Shown: positions 45,730 to 55,557 of the stretch, piece by piece
Position numbering within the stretch: position 1 is the stretch's first letter
Layout: every line of letters starts with the position of its first letter
Origin: Glaciecola sp.
GTDB taxonomy: Bacteria > Pseudomonadota > Gammaproteobacteria > Enterobacterales > Alteromonadaceae
DNA: 64,000 nt
Assembly: GCA_029246415.1 (NCBI GenBank)
Contig: JAQWNF010000025.1
Span: forward strand, 1 to 64,000
Direction of reading: 5' to 3'
Program-made: the position numbers and the translations under genes
The notes under the pieces: generated by a model
The model's input: only the letters and a program-made list of their open reading frames with translations
Told to the model about the DNA's origin: nothing
Databases searched by the model: none

Positions 45730-47088
45730 TTAGTAAAACAATCTCAATCGAATAAAAGCATTGCTTGCATCTGCAAATTGGTTAAAAAATGTATGCGGGT
45801 GGTCGCCATAAAACACATTTACACCTCCAGTAAGGCGCCAGTCATCAGTAGGACTGTAGTCCGTGCTGAATTTTAAATACCCATCAGCATCACTGGTTGA
45901 ATAAAAATTAAACGCATTGAATGTAAGGGTTTGCTGCAAGGCTCGGTACATGAGCCTTTGGGTTACGACAATCCGACTATGCGCAGGCTCAAATTCAGGT
46001 GTTAGCGAGTGGCTGAGAAGTGAGGCATAATCAGCGGTGCGTTCCAGATACCACTGCACCGAACCCGTGAGGTTTTTGACCAGTTCTTGTTCATAGCCCA
46101 ACAAATACCGCGCTTGTGAGTTAGGGATCTGTGGGTGGGTACCATGCCCATCATCAGTCGAATCATAGTAAGCAAACTCTGCATTGAATAACCCTTGAGC
46201 AAACGGCGTAATCGCGCTGGCACCATAAACTCGTAACGCCGAAAACGTTGCCAAGCCAGTATCTGTCCTACTCGATGGGGATTTATAGAACCCACGATAG
46301 CCATAAAGTGCCAGTTCAGTAGATCCTAAGGATTTACTAATACGCACGGCATATTCTGGCGAAGCGGGCAGTTGGGCTCCTGTTACGCTAAAACGTGGCG
46401 CGACATTAGTACCCGAAATAGGTGAATACTGCGGTGAAAAAAACGAAAAATAATCGCCATTAATATAGTTGTCGGGGGTAAATTCGGGTGTGATCACCAG
46501 ATCGATATTAGCCCAATCAAAATAGCCTGAAAATTTAGCCGATAATGACGGCGCTTTTAAGTATTCATCATCACGACCCGCAAAAAACGACTGAAAATCT
46601 TTGGCAAATAAATCATTTAAAAATACATAATCTCCAGTGCCCCAAGTTAATACTTGTTGCCCTAATTTGGCATCAACTTTTGTGCCCCATTGGCCTAGTG
46701 AACTCAAATTTCCTTGCCACGCCAGTTCACGGACTTGGGCTTTGGCTTGGTCGAGTACACCATCATAATACACATCCGCAGAGAGACTGATCCGCGATTG
46801 CGAAAAATCCCGATCGACTTGTAATTGCGCGCGCAAGTCAGCCAACGTGCTGCGCCCATTGATCACCGGATCATCAGACAAACGCCAGCCGGCAGCCGCT
46901 TCGACAAAACCATTGATCCGATAAGTTTGTTGCTCGGGCTCTGCCCACTCTCCCATATCCCATTCGTCTTGAGTGGGTTTTTCAGGGGGTACGCTTACTT
47001 GTTGCGCTTGTAGATGTACTCCTGAGAGCAATAGCGGAGTCAGGCATAATAAGCGCAAGGCATGGCGCAATGAAGGGCGAAGTTTCAT
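45730..47088 (-). CDS. DUF1302-like outer-membrane beta-barrel protein
   Basis: A 452-residue protein with a signal peptide (ending near LQA-QQ) and a long barrel of alternating strands ending in FIRLRLFY, a typical C-terminal outer-membrane signature. GQQVLTWGTGDYVFLNDLFA resembles the DUF1302 family, which often accompanies HAE3/MMPL-type RND pumps and LolA-like proteins. The ATG at 47088 follows the upstream stop after a single base (TAAGATG), so it is coupled to the LolA-like gene; an open extension upstream overlaps that gene and is unlikely. Proposed role: outer-membrane partner in moving a hydrophobic compound. Confidence 0.78.
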   Translation of the reverse strand: MKLRPSLRHALRLLCLTPLLLSGVHLQAQQVSVPPEKPTQDEWDMGEWAEPEQQTYRINGFVEAAAGWRLSDDPVINGRSTLADLRAQLQVDRDFSQSRISLSADVYYDGVLDQAKAQVRELAWQGNLSSLGQWGTKVDAKLGQQVLTWGTGDYVFLNDLFAKDFQSFFAGRDDEYLKAPSLSAKFSGYFDWANIDLVITPEFTPDNYINGDYFSFFSPQYSPISGTNVAPRFSVTGAQLPASPEYAVRISKSLGSTELALYGYRGFYKSPSSRTDTGLATFSALRVYGASAITPFAQGLFNAEFAYYDSTDDGHGTHPQIPNSQARYLLGYEQELVKNLTGSVQWYLERTADYASLLSHSLTPEFEPAHSRIVVTQRLMYRALQQTLTFNAFNFYSTSDADGYLKFSTDYSPTDDWRLTGGVNVFYGDHPHTFFNQFADASNAFIRLRLFY

Positions 47089-47089
47089 C

Positions 47090-47896
47090 TTAGTTGAGCC
47101 ATTGTTGTGGAGGGTTACGCAAACTTCGTTCACTAAATACGTCATCGTCTAAGCCCAGATCGTAGGTGATGTTACGAAATTCCATTAAGGTATAACCGCC
47201 AGTTTGTAGATCACTAACTTTGGATCGAACCACTGTAGGATGACCTTGTATGTCTTCTATTTTGATCGCTTCAACGCGGCGATAATTATCGCCATTGGCT
47301 TTAAAAAAGTTGATTTCCATAGGGAGTTTAGTGGTCTTATTGATCCGTACCACATAGTAAGTAAACTCGACGGTATCGGGGGCTTTGGGCGTAGCTTTAA
47401 GGACATAGGCATCAGCCTCGTCACTTTGTAATACAAACGTATCTTCTGAAATTGCGCGACCAGACACATCCTCATAATAAAAATGTGAGCCAACAAACGA
47501 GGTGCGTTTATCACCGGCAGAAATGCGTTTGACTAAATCCAGAGCTGGTAAATACAGCCAGCGATCATCATCAACACTGACATCTACATGTTTTTCTACC
47601 CGAAAAACCGTGTCTTTGACATCGGACGGGCGCGAAAAAAACACCATCATTTGTTGATCGCCATTGTCACTCACATCGCGGCGCAAAATCGTGAATTGTC
47701 GCAGCTGCTTGCGTCCTTGGTTATCTACAATCATCATCCGCGCATCGGAGCGACCATCATTGCCGCTGTAATAAGAGGCGCGTTCGGCTTCTTGTATCAA
47801 CGCGTCAACGTCCACTTCAGCCGCGAGTGCTAACGGGGCTGCTAAGGAGTGGGATAACAGCAATAACCCTGTGGCAAGTAAACTATATTTTTTCAT
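47090..47896 (-). CDS. LolA-like outer-membrane lipoprotein-sorting family protein
   Basis: A 268-residue periplasmic protein with a signal peptide (LLATGLLLLSHSLAAPLALA) and the PF17131-type fold: DARMMIVDNQGRKQLRQFTI, MVFFSRPSDVKDTVFRVEKH, RWLYLPALDLVKRISAGDKR, GSHFYYEDVSGR. These LolA/LolB-like half-barrels bind a lipid-like ligand and are typically encoded with MMPL/HAE3 RND transporters. The start overlaps the RND gene by 14 bases. Confidence 0.88.
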   Translation of the reverse strand: MKKYSLLATGLLLLSHSLAAPLALAAEVDVDALIQEAERASYYSGNDGRSDARMMIVDNQGRKQLRQFTILRRDVSDNGDQQMMVFFSRPSDVKDTVFRVEKHVDVSVDDDRWLYLPALDLVKRISAGDKRTSFVGSHFYYEDVSGRAISEDTFVLQSDEADAYVLKATPKAPDTVEFTYYVVRINKTTKLPMEINFFKANGDNYRRVEAIKIEDIQGHPTVVRSKVSDLQTGGYTLMEFRNITYDLGLDDDVFSERSLRNPPQQWLN

Positions 47897-50453
47897 GACC
47901 TACTCCTTCATTTGGTTTAAAAACAATACCCCGCGCCATCGTCATAACCGCAGGTAAAATCAGTAATGTGACTAACGCAGAGATCGCCATAATACTGGCT
48001 AAAAATATCCCTACCGTGATATACGGCACTAATGGGGCAAACAACAACGGAGTAAAGCCAAGCGCGATGACCAAGGCGTTGCGCGTAATCGCCGTGGCGG
48101 GTTCGTCAAACATGGCGGTAAAGGTAGCTTGCAGATCTTGGGTTTGTTTGTAGACCTCACGAATGCGTTCTAAAAAGTGGATCGCAAAATCAACCGACAA
48201 TCCGAGGGTTAAGGCTGATAGCACCGCAATGGGCATGTCGTAATCTTTGCCAATGATCCCAATTAAGCCATAAATAAAGGTGATGGTAATGGTCAGTGGC
48301 AACATTGCCAACACGCCAAAGACCAATGAACGGAACAATAACACCATCATGATAAATACAATGACAAAGGCACTCATCAAACTATCGAGCATCCCTGCGA
48401 CCATATTTTCTTGCCAAATGACATTAATGTAAGCCTTACCAGCCCAGTTCAAGTCGATATTTTGCGGTAGAGGATGTTGAGTAACATACTCATTCACTAG
48501 TTCAATGACCTGACTCATATCTTGATTATCACCAGAAGCCAGTTGTAACCAGATTAGAGTTTGTTGAAAATCAGGTGTCACAAAATGCCATAAATCATCC
48601 GGACGGTGTGAGGATTGATACTGCAACAAAGTCTGAGCGACGGCTTGAGGTGATTCTGGGATCTGATAATCGGCGTCATTACCGGAACGAAGTTCGCGAT
48701 TAACAACTTTGGTCACATCGGTCAATGAATTGGATTTTCCGACTAATCCCGATGCTTGTAAATGGGCTTGTAATTGCTCAATGTAGCTAAGTAATGCAGG
48801 GGATTGAAACGCTTTGGATTGGCTTAACGCGTTTTCCGTCGTGCTTAATAACGTGTTGAAATAGACTTCTTCAGCAGGATTAACATCGCTAAATAGCGCA
48901 TCTTCAATGTTGATAATCAAAGTTTGATATTGTTCATTGCGCGGCTGACTGGCAAGTTGACTGATTTGTTGTTGCGCCCAGATATTTAGACTTTCAGGTC
49001 TGTCTGCGTTGAGTAGCTCTGCTAACGGCATTAATGAATCGGCAGCACTCAGTACAATGTACGCATCATAGGTACCAGCAAAATTTGCATTGAGAACGGT
49101 ATCTGCGACCCGAATTTCATGGTCAGGTTTAAACCAACGTACTGGGTTATCATTGATTTGAATTTGGCTAATGCCCCACACGGATACGGCAAAAACAGCT
49201 GCAAAACCAAACACCAATAATCCTTTAAAGCGCAATGCAACACTGCCTAAGCCTTTGGCTAACTGGGCAATACGGCTGCCTCCATGTTGCGAGTGCATGA
49301 CGGCTTGAAGTTTGTCGAGTGATGCATCAGTCATGCGTGATAGATACGCAGGCATAAACGTAATGGTGATGACGAATGCTAGGATGATCCCCGTGCCCAC
49401 AAAGGCACCAAAGACTTGTACTGGCGGGATAGGGGTTAACATCAATGAGTAAAAGCCAACCGATGAGGTGATAGAGGTGTAGAGCATCGGCGTAAATAAA
49501 TGCCCAATGACTTCTTCAATAGTGTCATTGAGACTTTCACCGGGTTTGTGCCTGTCACTAAATTCCGACAAAATATGCACCGAATCCACGACTGCAATGG
49601 GCATCAAAAAAATGGCAATCATAGATGACATGATATGCACCGTATAGCCTAGGCCAATCAAGGCGCCCATGGTAATCAAGACCGTAGACATCGCGACAAT
49701 CATCGGTGCGATAATTAAGGGAATATTACGGAAAAACAAAAACAATAAAACGAAAATAGTTAATCCCGCCAGCGGCGCAGCGATCCCCATTTGAATAAAC
49801 ATTTCATAGCCAAACTGGTCTTCAGCCACGGGTAATCCGGTGATATACCAATCAGACGTGCCATCAAGTTGATTGATCTTGGCGCGGATCTGTTCGGCGA
49901 TATTATAACTTTCATTTTTATCTTTAATCGGCACATAGATCGCGGCAGCTTTACCATTTTGCGATGCTAAGGTGTCTTGTAATAAGGGCAAGCGAGCGAG
50001 GTTACGTTGGATCTGGGCGCTGGTTGCAGCATCTTGTGGCGGCTTGGGCATCATCCATTCAAAGCGGATCGTGCCTGGTTGTGACTGGGTAATATTATCC
50101 ACCGTAGAAATCGACATAAGATCAGTCGCAATGACTCCATCAATTGACAGAATTGACGCAGTGATGTCATATATGTCAGTTAAGGTCTCAGGGGTAAAGA
50201 CGCCGGCTTCATCCGTGTTATTGACCACTCCCACGACGATGGCATCGTGCATAGCAAAACGCGTTTTTATGTCATTATGAAAAACCCTCGCTGGATGAGC
50301 TGCATCTAGCATATTCTCTGGGTCGGTGTCGATTTGAATGCGCGGGATTTGGGCACAAAAAAACAAGGCAATAATAGCCAGTATGACGTATACGGTTTTG
50401 GGCTTTTGGGTGCAAAAAATAACTAAATTATCAGTGATGTGTTTCATTGGCAT
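47883..50453 (-). CDS. RND-superfamily (MMPL/HAE3) transporter
   Basis: An 856-residue inner-membrane protein with the duplicated RND plan: one helix, a large periplasmic loop (about residues 35-225), five helices, then a second helix, loop and five helices. Conserved parts include MPIAVVDSVHILSEFSDRH and SVDFAIHFLERIREVYKQT (helix 4/10 proton-relay regions). It belongs to the HAE3/MMPL group that moves hopanoids, lipids or other hydrophobic molecules rather than drugs. It heads the operon under a class II FNR-like promoter. A second ATG at 50447 is an equal start candidate. Confidence 0.92.
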   Translation of the reverse strand: MPMKHITDNLVIFCTQKPKTVYVILAIIALFFCAQIPRIQIDTDPENMLDAAHPARVFHNDIKTRFAMHDAIVVGVVNNTDEAGVFTPETLTDIYDITASILSIDGVIATDLMSISTVDNITQSQPGTIRFEWMMPKPPQDAATSAQIQRNLARLPLLQDTLASQNGKAAAIYVPIKDKNESYNIAEQIRAKINQLDGTSDWYITGLPVAEDQFGYEMFIQMGIAAPLAGLTIFVLLFLFFRNIPLIIAPMIVAMSTVLITMGALIGLGYTVHIMSSMIAIFLMPIAVVDSVHILSEFSDRHKPGESLNDTIEEVIGHLFTPMLYTSITSSVGFYSLMLTPIPPVQVFGAFVGTGIILAFVITITFMPAYLSRMTDASLDKLQAVMHSQHGGSRIAQLAKGLGSVALRFKGLLVFGFAAVFAVSVWGISQIQINDNPVRWFKPDHEIRVADTVLNANFAGTYDAYIVLSAADSLMPLAELLNADRPESLNIWAQQQISQLASQPRNEQYQTLIINIEDALFSDVNPAEEVYFNTLLSTTENALSQSKAFQSPALLSYIEQLQAHLQASGLVGKSNSLTDVTKVVNRELRSGNDADYQIPESPQAVAQTLLQYQSSHRPDDLWHFVTPDFQQTLIWLQLASGDNQDMSQVIELVNEYVTQHPLPQNIDLNWAGKAYINVIWQENMVAGMLDSLMSAFVIVFIMMVLLFRSLVFGVLAMLPLTITITFIYGLIGIIGKDYDMPIAVLSALTLGLSVDFAIHFLERIREVYKQTQDLQATFTAMFDEPATAITRNALVIALGFTPLLFAPLVPYITVGIFLASIMAISALVTLLILPAVMTMARGIVFKPNEGVGHEKI

Positions 50454-50479
50454 TCAATTTATTTGGAGTCAATATTACC

Positions 50480-50485
50480 TATATA
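50480..50485 (-). promoter_or_regulatory. -10 element of the RND-sqr operon
   Basis: TATATA centred 32 bases from the middle of the FNR-type box, exactly the distance expected for a class II activated promoter (box at -41.5). The start site would be close to 50473. Confidence 0.6.
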
Positions 50486-50507
50486 GCAAAAAGAACGCCA
50501 TGCTGAA

Positions 50508-50521
50508 TTGATGTAAATCAA
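50508..50521. promoter_or_regulatory. Perfect FNR/ANR box
   Basis: TTGATGTAAATCAA matches the FNR consensus TTGAT-N4-ATCAA at all ten positions. It lies 55-68 bases upstream of the RND gene, with a -10 at class II spacing. Oxygen-responsive activation of the RND, LolA-like, DUF1302, DUF2892 and sqr genes is inferred; CRP or another CRP/FNR member is less likely given the half-site. Confidence 0.75.
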
Positions 50522-50571
50522 AAGTCATCTCTTCAATACAGACTGCTTTGTTATTCCAATAAGCTATAGAG

Positions 50572-51876
50572 TTAACTCGAGGTGATTAATGCCCTTTGTG
50601 CCTTAGGTTGTTCGTTGACTGGCAAATGGATCAAAGCTGAGAATGCACCAACACCGATGCCTATCCACCATACCATCATATAATCACCATAGTAGTCATA
50701 TAATGAGCCGCCCAACCACACACCTAAAAATCCACCTAGTTGGTGAGAAAAGAATACCAGTCCGTATAAAGTACCCATGTATTTTAGGCCATAAATATGT
50801 CCAATCAGACCTGCCGTTAACGGAACTGTTGCCAACCATAACGACCCCATAATAATAGCAAACATCACAACTGATTCAGGCGTAATGGGATTGATTATAA
50901 AAATAACTGAGATTATGGTGCGTAAAGCATAGATACCGGCTAAAAGGTATTTGCGCGAATAGCGATTACCAAGCCAACCCGCATAGATAGTGCCTGCAAC
51001 ATTGGCAAACCCAATTAAGGCGATAGCCAAGGCGCCTAAGCCAGATGTGGTTGTGACACCAAGCGTTTGGATCAAGCTAGCTGGACTGATAGCAGAACAC
51101 ATTTCTGAAATTAATGCAGGAAAATGCGCTGTAATAAACGCCAATTGATAGCCACAGGAAAAAAAGCCAACAAACAAAAAGATAAAGGTAGGATCTTTAA
51201 TTGTACGTCTTACCACCACGCCCAAAAGTTCTTCATCTTCTGTTGAGGCATGAGCATTTACGGCAGTATTAGCGCTACCAGAAAGTGTCGCTGTAACATG
51301 TAAACGACTGACCGCGAGTAGCGTAAAGCAAATAATCCCTGCGAAAATCATAAACACATCTTGCCAAACAAATTGTGCTAACAAACCTTGTGCAACAGGA
51401 GGGCCAACGATCTGCCCCACTGAGCCGGCAGCAGTGGTGATACCCAATGCGAGTGAACGGTTTTTATCACTGCTAGCCCGTCCAACAATGGCTAATATTA
51501 GACCAAACCCTGTCCCAGCAATACCAAAGCCTACAATCATTTCAAGTAATTGATGTTGTCCCGGTGTAATAGCAAATGCCGACAAGAACAATCCCAACGC
51601 ATAACAAAAAATCCCTGCGACGATAGCTTTACGATCTCCGTATTTTTCAGCGAGTGCGCCAAAGATAGGCTGACCGATACCCCAGAATAAATTTTGTATT
51701 GCAATGGCTAATGAAAACTCACTGCGCAACCAGTTAAACTCAGTAGCGATAGGGATTTGAAATAACCCAAATGACGAACGAATAGCAAAACTCACCATGA
51801 TAATGACACAACCTGCAATCAAGATTGGATTGATCAAAGTGGGCGCGGAGGGTTGAGAAGTGGCAGTTGAGATCAT
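50572..51876 (-). CDS. MFS transporter, monocarboxylate/oxalate-formate-like
   Basis: A 434-residue, 12-helix membrane protein. FAIRSSFGLFQIPIATEFNW, GQPIFGALAEKYGDRKAI (motif A) and the C-terminal FFSHQLGGFLGVWLGGSLYD fit the monocarboxylate/oxalate-formate antiporter branch of the MFS. Substrate unknown. ATG 51876 is preferred over a TTG 11 codons upstream. It is transcribed on the minus strand just upstream of the FNR-controlled operon but with its own gap of about 120 bases to the RND gene. Confidence 0.85.
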   Translation of the reverse strand: MISTATSQPSAPTLINPILIAGCVIIMVSFAIRSSFGLFQIPIATEFNWLRSEFSLAIAIQNLFWGIGQPIFGALAEKYGDRKAIVAGIFCYALGLFLSAFAITPGQHQLLEMIVGFGIAGTGFGLILAIVGRASSDKNRSLALGITTAAGSVGQIVGPPVAQGLLAQFVWQDVFMIFAGIICFTLLAVSRLHVTATLSGSANTAVNAHASTEDEELLGVVVRRTIKDPTFIFLFVGFFSCGYQLAFITAHFPALISEMCSAISPASLIQTLGVTTTSGLGALAIALIGFANVAGTIYAGWLGNRYSRKYLLAGIYALRTIISVIFIINPITPESVVMFAIIMGSLWLATVPLTAGLIGHIYGLKYMGTLYGLVFFSHQLGGFLGVWLGGSLYDYYGDYMMVWWIGIGVGAFSALIHLPVNEQPKAQRALITSS

Positions 51877-52022
51877 AGGCTGATTGAGGTGCAATAAAAA
51901 CAACCACAATCATAGCGTAAAACCTCTGCAGAGACATAGGGCTAATTTGAGTGTAAAAACAGATTTTGGTAAAGGGTGAACACTTATTATTTCTGAGATA
52001 TCAATGAAGATGTTGTATTTTG

Positions 52023-52099
<77 letters not shown>

Positions 52100-52186
52100 G
52101 TATTACTTTATCCGTCGACTAGACAGACACATCGTTGACCTTCGACACTACTGAGCAGCGGTCTATTCATGCGCGTCACGCAGTGA

Positions 52187-52204
52187 TGAGCTACGGGTGC
52201 GTAT
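52187..52204. repeat. Second copy of the tRNA-Arg 5' end (tRNA fragment)
   Basis: TGAGCTACGGGTGCGTAT occurs at 52086-52103, across the 5' end of the tRNA and its flank, and again here, 101 bases away in the same orientation. Only the 5' acceptor strand and part of the D arm are copied. It looks like the scar of a former second tRNA gene or of recombination between tandem copies. Confidence 0.75.
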
Positions 52205-52380
52205 AATGCGGGAAGCATGATAGCAAATTGGTAGCAAAATAGAACCAAAATAATACCGCAATTTCAACATCCTATCATAAAGAATCAATTAGCAGCGTTA
52301 ACGTATTTACTCTGTGAGATTTAGTCCTCATAATGAATCACATATTTATATGATAAATGAAATGATACTGAGTACTCTAG

Positions 52381-53067
52381 ATGTCGAAAAATTTAACACA
52401 ACAACTGACTCATAAATTGGGTGAAGCGATTGTCAAAGGCGATTACCCGATTGGCACAAGAATGCCTTCTGAGGCGGTGTTGTGTGAGCAATTTGAGGTT
52501 AGCCGCAGTGCGACTCGAGAAGCAGTCAAAATGCTGTCAGCTAAAGGATTGATTTCTTCCCGACCAAAACAAGGGATCACGGTTAATCCTGAAACCCTTT
52601 GGAATCTCTACGATAGTGATGTGTTGGTGTGGATCCTCAAAAGTAAACCCTCCCTACAATTACTCAAAGAGTTCACCGAGGTGCGCTTTGCGATTGAGCC
52701 AATGGCGGCTAAGCTAGCTGCTGAAAATGCAACACCCCAACAAATCAAGGATATTGAGCAAGCTTTGTATCGGATCTCTGAAGCCGAGGAGGGGCTAGAA
52801 GATCAATTGGATGCGCATCTTAATTTTTTAAACATGATTTTGGTTGCCAGCGGTAATCGCTTCTTTATTCAATTAACGCAATTTGTGGATGCTGCGCTGC
52901 GTGTCAGTATTCGTTATACTAATCAGGTCAAAGGCATTTCAAATACGGACGTGACTTTTCATGTCAAAGTATTCAACGCCATCAAAGATGGTGATGCAAA
53001 CACCGCACAAGCACTGATTTATGAGGTGTTGAGTGATGCTGTCGTATTGATTGAATCTCGCCTTTAA
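52381..53067 (+). CDS. FadR-subfamily GntR transcriptional regulator
   Basis: A 228-residue regulator: winged helix-turn-helix (residues 1-70; GTRMPSEAVLCEQFEVSRSA, then TREAVKMLSAKGLI) and an all-helical FCD effector domain with EVRFAIEPMAAKLAAENATP and metal-binding type residues (Asp, and His in DAHLNFLNMIL and DVTFHVKVFNAI). Members control sugar-acid and organic-acid catabolism. The target is unknown; it precedes the S9 peptidase gene by 59 bases, and a link to alginate use is only conjecture. Confidence 0.92.
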   Translation: MSKNLTQQLTHKLGEAIVKGDYPIGTRMPSEAVLCEQFEVSRSATREAVKMLSAKGLISSRPKQGITVNPETLWNLYDSDVLVWILKSKPSLQLLKEFTEVRFAIEPMAAKLAAENATPQQIKDIEQALYRISEAEEGLEDQLDAHLNFLNMILVASGNRFFIQLTQFVDAALRVSIRYTNQVKGISNTDVTFHVKVFNAIKDGDANTAQALIYEVLSDAVVLIESRL

Positions 53068-53125
53068 AATGGAAAATAAAACAAAATAAATAGAAATATA
53101 ATAAAAACAACACAGGACAGACTCT

Positions 53126-55306
53126 ATGAGATTACTTCCCGTTATCGCTATATCAGCATTGAGCATTAGCGCTCTAACTGCATGTCAGCTAATAACTTCT
53201 CCGCAATCCTCCACTACAACGAGCGCTCAAACTATGACATCCAAGACACAGTTGACCTACCCAAATACGCGCAAAGGTGATGTGGTTGATACGTATTTTG
53301 GTACTAAAGTTGCCGACCCGTATCGATGGTTAGAAGATGATCGCAGTGATGAGACCGAAGCGTGGGTTAAAACACAAAACGCGGTGACACAAGGCTATTT
53401 TGATCAGATTCCTTATCGTGAACAAATCGAACAAGTAGTTACCAAGTTAATTAATTACGAACGCATATCTTCACCATTTAAAGAAGGGGATTACACGTAT
53501 TTTTATAAAAATGATGGCTTACAAAACCAAAGTGTCGTGTATCGCCAAAAAGACGCTGATGACAATAATGCTGAGATAGAAATTTTTATTGATCCGAATA
53601 CATTTAGTACTGATGGCACTGTATCTTTATCGGGTATGTATTTTAGTGATGATGGGCAAACCGTTGCTTATATGACCTCAACCGGAGGCAGTGATTGGCG
53701 ACAAGTTTACATCATGAATACTCAAACCAAAGAATTGATCGGTGAGCCTTTGCAAGATGTCAAATTCAGTGGCATATCTTGGTACAAAAATGAGGGCTTT
53801 TACTATTCTAGTTATGACAAGCCAACAGGCTCTGAGCTGAGTGAAAAAACCGACCAACATAAAGTGTATTATCATGCGCTAGGTACATCACAACAAGTCG
53901 ACCAGCCGATTTTTGGTCATACTCAAGCACAAAAACATCGTTATGTCGGTACACAAGTCAGCGAAGATAATCGTTACCTCTTTGTAAGTGCAGCCAACTC
54001 CACATCGGGTAATCGTGCTTATGTTAAAGATTTAACGCAAGCTAATGCACAATGGCAGACGGTAAAACAAGATATTGCCTCAGACGTATATATGCTTACC
54101 AACCAAGGCTCACAGCTGTATTTGGTCACCAATGAAAATGCGCCTAATACTAAAATTGTCAAAGTTGATGTGTCTGCGCCTGATGTCAGTAATTGGGTGG
54201 ATGTCATTCCAGAGACTGAAAATGTGTTATCCCCGAGTTATGCCGGTGGGACTATATTTGCTGAATACATGGTCGATGCGATTTCAAAAGTGAGTCAATA
54301 TGACCTAACCGGCCAAAAACTCCGTGATATTACTTTGCCTGGTGTCGGAACTGTCGGGTCCTTTTGGGGGAAATCGACGGATACCGAAACGTATTATACG
54401 TTCGCCAATTATGTCACTCCAACTACTATTTATAAGCTAAATATCAAAAATGGCAGCACGACATTATATAACCAACCGAAAATAGACTTTGACGGAACAC
54501 AGTACATAAGTAAACAGGTGTTTTATACGTCAAAAGACGGTACGCAGGTTCCGATGATCATCACACATCACAAAGATACAAAGCTGGATGGCTCCAATCC
54601 TACGATGTTGTATGGCTATGGTGGTTTTAATGTGAGTCTGACCCCAAGATTTAGTTCAACCGTTGCTGCTTGGGTTGAGTTAGGTGGAATTTATGCCGTT
54701 CCTAATATTCGCGGTGGTGGTGAGTATGGTAAAGAGTGGCATAAAGCCGGTACTTTGCAGGACAAACAAAATGTGTTTGATGATTTTATTGCTGCGGGTG
54801 AATACTTAATTGAAAATAATTATACCTCAAGCAAAAGATTGGCATTACGTGGCGGCTCAAATGGCGGCTTGTTAGTTGCTGCAGTCATGACGCAACGTCC
54901 TGATCTTGCCGCTGTGGCACTTCCTGCCGTCGGCGTATTAGATATGTTGCGCTACCATACTTTCACTGCGGGTGCCGGTTGGGCGTATGATTATGGTACG
55001 GCTGAACAAAGCGCAGAGATGTTTGCATATTTGTTAGGCTATTCGCCAGTACATAATGTCAAATCGGGTGTGGATTATCCTGCCACATTAGTAACGACAG
55101 CAGATCATGATGATCGCGTTGTACCTGCGCATTCATTCAAGTTTGCCGCCGAGCTTCAAGCTAAGCATACTGGCACCAATCCCACTTTGATCCGTATTGA
55201 AACGGATGCGGGACATGGCGCTGGTACACCAATCAGCAAGACAATCGAACAAACTGCTGATATTTATGGGTTTACTCTGTTTAATATGGGAATTAAAACG
55301 CTGTAA
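53126..55306 (+). CDS. Prolyl oligopeptidase-family serine peptidase (S9A), lipoprotein
   Basis: A 726-residue protein with a lipobox (ISALTAC-Q near residue 20), a beta-propeller domain (about 75-430) and a C-terminal alpha/beta-hydrolase domain: nucleophile Ser578 in RGGSNGGLL, the acid loop [10 protein letters not shown] near 660 and His697 in DAGHGAG. It hydrolyses short proline-containing peptides. Bacterial relatives are mostly cytosolic or periplasmic; the lipobox suggests that this one is membrane-tethered. The 251-base gap downstream holds AT-rich sequence and a weak GC stem (55468-55491) before a T-run. Confidence 0.93.
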   Translation: MRLLPVIAISALSISALTACQLITSPQSSTTTSAQTMTSKTQLTYPNTRKGDVVDTYFGTKVADPYRWLEDDRSDETEAWVKTQNAVTQGYFDQIPYREQIEQVVTKLINYERISSPFKEGDYTYFYKNDGLQNQSVVYRQKDADDNNAEIEIFIDPNTFSTDGTVSLSGMYFSDDGQTVAYMTSTGGSDWRQVYIMNTQTKELIGEPLQDVKFSGISWYKNEGFYYSSYDKPTGSELSEKTDQHKVYYHALGTSQQVDQPIFGHTQAQKHRYVGTQVSEDNRYLFVSAANSTSGNRAYVKDLTQANAQWQTVKQDIASDVYMLTNQGSQLYLVTNENAPNTKIVKVDVSAPDVSNWVDVIPETENVLSPSYAGGTIFAEYMVDAISKVSQYDLTGQKLRDITLPGVGTVGSFWGKSTDTETYYTFANYVTPTTIYKLNIKNGSTTLYNQPKIDFDGTQYISKQVFYTSKDGTQVPMIITHHKDTKLDGSNPTMLYGYGGFNVSLTPRFSSTVAAWVELGGIYAVPNIRGGGEYGKEWHKAGTLQDKQNVFDDFIAAGEYLIENNYTSSKRLALRGGSNGGLLVAAVMTQRPDLAAVALPAVGVLDMLRYHTFTAGAGWAYDYGTAEQSAEMFAYLLGYSPVHNVKSGVDYPATLVTTADHDDRVVPAHSFKFAAELQAKHTGTNPTLIRIETDAGHGAGTPISKTIEQTADIYGFTLFNMGIKTL

Positions 55307-55557
55307 TTATTCTGTTGATGGCAAGGCGTTGTATAAATCATTGAATAGCTCATTGCACGCCTTGTCATCACTCAATGGTAATGACCTACCTACTACCACT
55401 AATGTATCACGCTTATAAGCTACTGATATATATAAACTTACCTCCATAACTCCTGTGAATGTTCGATATGCCCCGTCTTACCTATGGGCATTGCGGCTTT
55501 TTTTTAATATAATTAATGAGTTATTCACTAATGGATTAAAAAAAGGCGCCACATACG

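Noticed and set aside
54630-54650. GTCTGACCCC resembling one arm of the palindrome family
   Set aside because: It has no second arm and encodes the conserved SLTPRFS stretch of prolyl oligopeptidases, so it is a chance match.
55468-55505. Weak stem ATGCCC / GGGCAT before a T-run downstream of the S9 peptidase
   Set aside because: The T-run begins six bases after the stem and the stem is short, so I do not call it a terminator.
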